Shown: in pieces, positions 61,725 to 64,000 of the stretch
Position numbering within the stretch: the stretch's first letter is position 1
Layout: each line of letters opens with the position of its first letter
Source of the DNA: an uncultured Prochlorococcus sp.
GTDB lineage: Bacteria; Cyanobacteriota; Cyanobacteriia; PCC-6307; Cyanobiaceae
Reading direction: 5' to 3'
Assembly: GCA_902537445.1 (NCBI GenBank)
Contig: CACBBI010000001.1
Coordinates: 1-64,000 of the forward strand
DNA: 64,000 nucleotides
Position numbers and translations under genes: made by a program
Notes under the pieces: model-generated
Databases searched by the model: none
Seen by the model: the letters and a program-made list of their open reading frames with translations, nothing else
What the model was told of the DNA's origin: nothing

Positions 61725-61873
61725 AATGATTCTTATAAAGTTCCATATTAGAGGTTAATTTGTTTTTTTTGTGGCCTTAAATTAAATAACTGATATTAAA
61801 GTCAGTTTTTTTGTTTTAAAAGATACTAAAAAATTATTGAAATAAACTAGGGTGAATTTATTAATTCAATAAT

Positions 61874-62008
61874 ATGGAATTAATAATTTATATTTTTTTA
61901 TTTCTAATTCTTTTTTTGGGAGTTATTTTTAACTTAAAAATAACTAATTTTAAAAAAATTCAAGAAATACGAAACAAAGCCAAAGATTATTCAAAAAAGA
62001 ATAATTAA
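61874..62008 (+). CDS. 44-residue membrane-anchored peptide
   Basis: ATG 61874 to TAA 62008 encodes MELIIYIFLFLILFLGVIFN, a strongly hydrophobic span, then a basic, lysine-rich end (KKIQEIRNKAKDYSKKNN). The N-anchored, positive-tail layout is like other tiny membrane proteins in this region. Function unknown. Confidence 0.5.
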   Translation: MELIIYIFLFLILFLGVIFNLKITNFKKIQEIRNKAKDYSKKNN

Positions 62009-62024
62009 ATAAGTATTGCTAAGA

Positions 62025-62264
62025 TTAAAATTCAATTTTTTCATTTGGAGTAAATACTGAGCAATATTTTTTTACAAGGTCCTTTGGCTGAGTAGTGGAA
62101 GGATTCGTTAATTTTAATTTTAGTTTTTCTATAGCCTCATTAGCATTAATCTCACCTAGTCGATATCTTGCACACGTATCCAATACTTTAAACATTTTTG
62201 TGGTAACGGCTTCAGCTGGATAAATTAGAAAAAAAAGGTAAAAAACAACAAATAAGTACTTCAT
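62025..62264 (-). CDS. Secreted small protein, 79 residues
   Basis: ATG 62264 gives MKYLFVVFYLFFLIYPAEAV, a signal peptide with likely cleavage after AEA. The mature part has two cysteines in CARYRLGEINANEAIEKLKLKL and KYCSVFTPNEKIEF that could form a disulfide in the periplasm. A longer frame from 62291 would put residues before the signal. No family recognised. It converges with the 44-residue gene. Confidence 0.72.
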   Translation of the reverse strand: MKYLFVVFYLFFLIYPAEAVTTKMFKVLDTCARYRLGEINANEAIEKLKLKLTNPSTTQPKDLVKKYCSVFTPNEKIEF

Positions 62265-62442
62265 TTTTTTTTGATAGTAGATATTTAGCAAATGGTTTCA
62301 ATAGTTTAGAAAAAAAATTAATTTAGAAAAGATTAAAATTTAATAGAATAATCTATTATGGATTGAATCTAGGATTTCTATAAAATAATAATAAAAGAAA
62401 TTAAGATAAAATAAGTGTTAGTAATAAATAATCCCGGTGAAA

Positions 62443-62580
62443 ATGAGAAAATTAATAGACAAACATAAAACTCTTATAAATTGGTACCAAAAAAAATTTA
62501 AATTGAGTGATTATCAATTACTTTGGTTAGTTTTCTTTAAAGGAGTATTAATAACAATAATATTTTTCAAAATTTTTTAA
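62443..62580 (+). CDS. 45-residue membrane peptide
   Basis: ATG 62443 to TAA 62580 encodes a basic start MRKLIDKHKTLINWYQKKFK, then a hydrophobic span (LLWLVFFKGVLITIIFFKIF). The positive N-terminal half and C-terminal span are unlike chance AT-rich frames. It precedes tatA by 91 bases on the same strand. Confidence 0.55.
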   Translation: MRKLIDKHKTLINWYQKKFKLSDYQLLWLVFFKGVLITIIFFKIF

Positions 62581-62671
62581 TATTAAAAAAAGCTCTTCCG
62601 AGAATGAAATTTTCAAATGATTTGACTATATTTAATAGTAGATTTCCTAATTAGTTAAATAGTTATCAGTT

Positions 62672-62938
62672 ATGAATATTTTTGGTGTAGGTTTGCCTGA
62701 AGTTACTGTAATACTTATCTTAGCTCTTTTAATTTTTGGTCCAAAAAAGCTTCCAGAATTAGGGAAACAGCTTGGTAAAACTTTGAAAAGTCTTAAAAAA
62801 GCATCGAATGAATTTCAAAATGAAATCGACCAAGTTATGAACGAAGAAGATAAAGATGAATCTCCTAAATCTATAGAAAGCAATCAAACCGACGAAATTA
62901 ATCAAGAAAAAATAGATTCAGAAAACAGCAAAAAATAA
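62672..62938 (+). CDS. tatA: Twin-arginine translocase subunit TatA/E
   Basis: Pore-forming subunit of the Tat pathway that exports folded proteins across the thylakoid or plasma membrane. The N-terminal span and hinge MNIFGVGLPEVTVILILALLIFGPKKLPELGKQLGKTLKSLKKA is the full family signature, followed by an amphipathic helix and an acidic tail. The length is 88 residues. The next gene starts 4 bases after its stop. Confidence 0.95.
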   Translation: MNIFGVGLPEVTVILILALLIFGPKKLPELGKQLGKTLKSLKKASNEFQNEIDQVMNEEDKDESPKSIESNQTDEINQEKIDSENSKK

Positions 62939-62942
62939 TATC

Positions 62943-63335
62943 TTGGATAGGCCCATAACCCCCATAGACGAATTTGAAAGAGCATTAGATAAAGCAGCTC
63001 TTACTAAAGAAGAATATGAATTGATAGACTACATCCGCTATACAAGTGTTTTTACACAACCTAGTCTTATTAAAGATTTAAAAAGGCCATCAAAACCTCC
63101 TCTTTTATCAGTTCTATGTCAAATTTGCAGAAAAATTGGTTCGGAGATGCCAGATCATTTCAAAAAAGTAATTGAGTGGTCAATTGAAATAAGTGATCAC
63201 AATACAAAATGGGATGCTCATTTAATTTGTGCAGAAGCATTAAATATAGACAAAATCCCATTAAGTCCTATTCATGGAACAACTCTATTTGATGTTCTTG
63301 TTGTACACAAAGAATTATTTCTTGGCTTTGATTGA
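62943..63335 (+). CDS. Conserved hypothetical protein, 130 residues
   Basis: From TTG 62943 the protein runs MDRPITPIDEFERALDKAAL, LSVLCQICRKIGSEMPDHF, then WSIEISDHNTKWDAHLICAEALNI and ends in LFDVLVVHKELFLGFD. It is soluble with several helices and resembles cyanobacteria-only conserved proteins, but no family name is recognised. It is 4 bases after tatA and probably in the same operon. Confidence 0.78.
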   Translation: MDRPITPIDEFERALDKAALTKEEYELIDYIRYTSVFTQPSLIKDLKRPSKPPLLSVLCQICRKIGSEMPDHFKKVIEWSIEISDHNTKWDAHLICAEALNIDKIPLSPIHGTTLFDVLVVHKELFLGFD

Positions 63336-63346
63336 ATTAAATTAAA

Positions 63347-63664
63347 TTAATCATCTAAAGGCACAGAATCAGTATCTATAACTTCCGAATCATCATACTT
63401 ATTTATTTTATTTTCAATCCAGTTATTTATATAACTAACTAAAGGCAATGAACCTCTAAAAATAAAAATAGAGGTAGGCAAAGCGCTTAATAATCCGACT
63501 ACAGGACTTTTAAAAAGTAATCTTCCTGCTTTTATGTTAAATAAAATAATAAGCGCTGAGGGGACTATAACTTTAACTACTGTTTTGAGCGCCTCAAGCC
63601 AACCAACACGATATATCCACCATATTAAAATTATGCCAACTAAATAGAGGAATAAGTAAGTCAT
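63347..63664 (-). CDS. Hypothetical membrane protein, 105 residues
   Basis: Three hydrophobic spans: YLFLYLVGIILIWWIY, VIVPSALIILFNI and VVGLLSALPTSIFIF, with a C-terminal acidic tail DDSEVIDTDSVPLDD. It starts at ATG 63664 and is convergent with the 130-residue gene. Function unknown. Confidence 0.72.
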   Translation of the reverse strand: MTYLFLYLVGIILIWWIYRVGWLEALKTVVKVIVPSALIILFNIKAGRLLFKSPVVGLLSALPTSIFIFRGSLPLVSYINNWIENKINKYDDSEVIDTDSVPLDD

Positions 63665-63755
63665 AAAAATAGTATAATGATTATCTATTTATCTTGTTCT
63701 TACTAAGAAAAAGATTTTATAAATTTCTTTTACATCAATCAATCAAATTCTAGTA

Positions 63756-63971
63756 ATGAGTTTTTCTGAAATAAGAAAATTTTTAATCAAGATGCAATCT
63801 GATGAAGACTTAAAAAAGCAGGTTACATCATCCTCTACAGCGGATGATGTAGCCCTAATTGGTCAACGCTTAGGTTATGACTTTTCCGGAGATGATCTCT
63901 TAAGATTTAATGGACAAAAAGTTGATAAAGTTACCGTAAGAAAGGTAGATCATCCAGGAGAATATCACTAA
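63756..63971 (+). CDS. Nif11 domain protein
   Basis: A 71-residue protein: FSEIRKFLIKMQSDEDLKKQVTSSSTADDVALIGQRLGYDFSGDDLLRF matches the Nif11-like domain, which serves as leader of many ribosomal natural-product precursors in marine cyanobacteria and also occurs alone. The C-terminal part (KVDKVTVRKVDHPGEYH) has no cysteine-rich core, and no lanthionine synthetase is nearby, so it is probably a stand-alone Nif11 protein. Confidence 0.85.
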   Translation: MSFSEIRKFLIKMQSDEDLKKQVTSSSTADDVALIGQRLGYDFSGDDLLRFNGQKVDKVTVRKVDHPGEYH

Positions 63972-64000
63972 ATTAAGACTTAACCCATATTGCAAGCCCT

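Noticed and set aside
63756..63971. Prochlorosin-type lanthipeptide precursor
   Set aside because: The Nif11 domain is present but there is no GG cleavage site followed by a Cys/Ser/Thr-rich core and no LanM-type gene nearby.

Overview
This window looks like a piece of a high-light-adapted Prochlorococcus chromosome (marine picocyanobacterium). The basis is a very AT-rich sequence with tightly packed, mostly single-exon-like short intergenic gaps, genes for oxygenic photosynthesis (chlG, ndhB, a petP-like gene, a menG-type quinone methyltransferase), cyanobacterial regulators (pipX-pipY), two photolyase-family genes, and many families that are largely confined to marine picocyanobacteria (DUF1651, DUF3764, Nif11-like, DUF4278). 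The clade assignment is inference from gene content and composition; no database comparison was possible.

Positions 1-47.3 kb are a stable housekeeping core. In order: topA with a small lipoprotein behind it; ndhB and an ABC ATPase; birA; a DciA-like replication protein; menG, hisF, petP-like and chlG; a class A penicillin-binding protein; rsmB; a four-gene photolyase cluster (DCC thiol protein, DUF2805, DUF2256, photolyase-related flavoprotein); trmH; an orphan peptide-type ABC permease; lepA; mqo; an Nfu-type scaffold; a candidate glutamine riboswitch with a small repeat peptide; an ArsM-like methyltransferase and a class V aminotransferase; murE, a glutaredoxin-like protein and yidD; rpsD; three PLP enzymes of sulfur amino acid metabolism ending in cysK; queA and pdhC; acyl-ACP synthetase and lipB; hpf, deoC-like and recO; a GT4 glycosyltransferase; the der-ecfT-pipX-pipY-sepF-proC cluster; and aroQ-miaE-cobI-DUF1823.

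Two tRNA genes (Tyr, Thr) at 47.4-47.5 kb mark a sharp change. From there to the end the sequence is dominated by very small genes, many coding for 28-60 residue proteins with one membrane segment or strong charge, mixed with a few recognisable ones: DUF3764 and ABM-type small proteins, a DUF985 cupin, thiD-tenA (thiamin salvage), a second photolyase, prolyl iminopeptidase, a CPBP membrane protease, arfB, bcp/prxQ, tatA and a Nif11-like protein. This half behaves like an accessory, tRNA-bordered region. It also holds about 500 bases without a protein gene (56.5-57.0 kb) that ends in a good intrinsic terminator and probably encodes a small RNA, and a structured leader near 59.9 kb with two competing pairings.

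The observations most worth following are the 43-codon zinc-ribbon gene hidden in the photolyase cluster, the apparent lack of iron-sulfur ligands in that photolyase, the candidate riboswitch with its triple-repeat peptide, the probable small RNA at 56.6-56.9 kb, the switch-like leader at 59.9 kb, the 15-base direct repeats around the gene at 49.5-49.8 kb, and a DeoC homologue without its Schiff-base lysine. Many of the tiny genes listed here begin with non-ATG codons or are under 50 codons and are easily missed.
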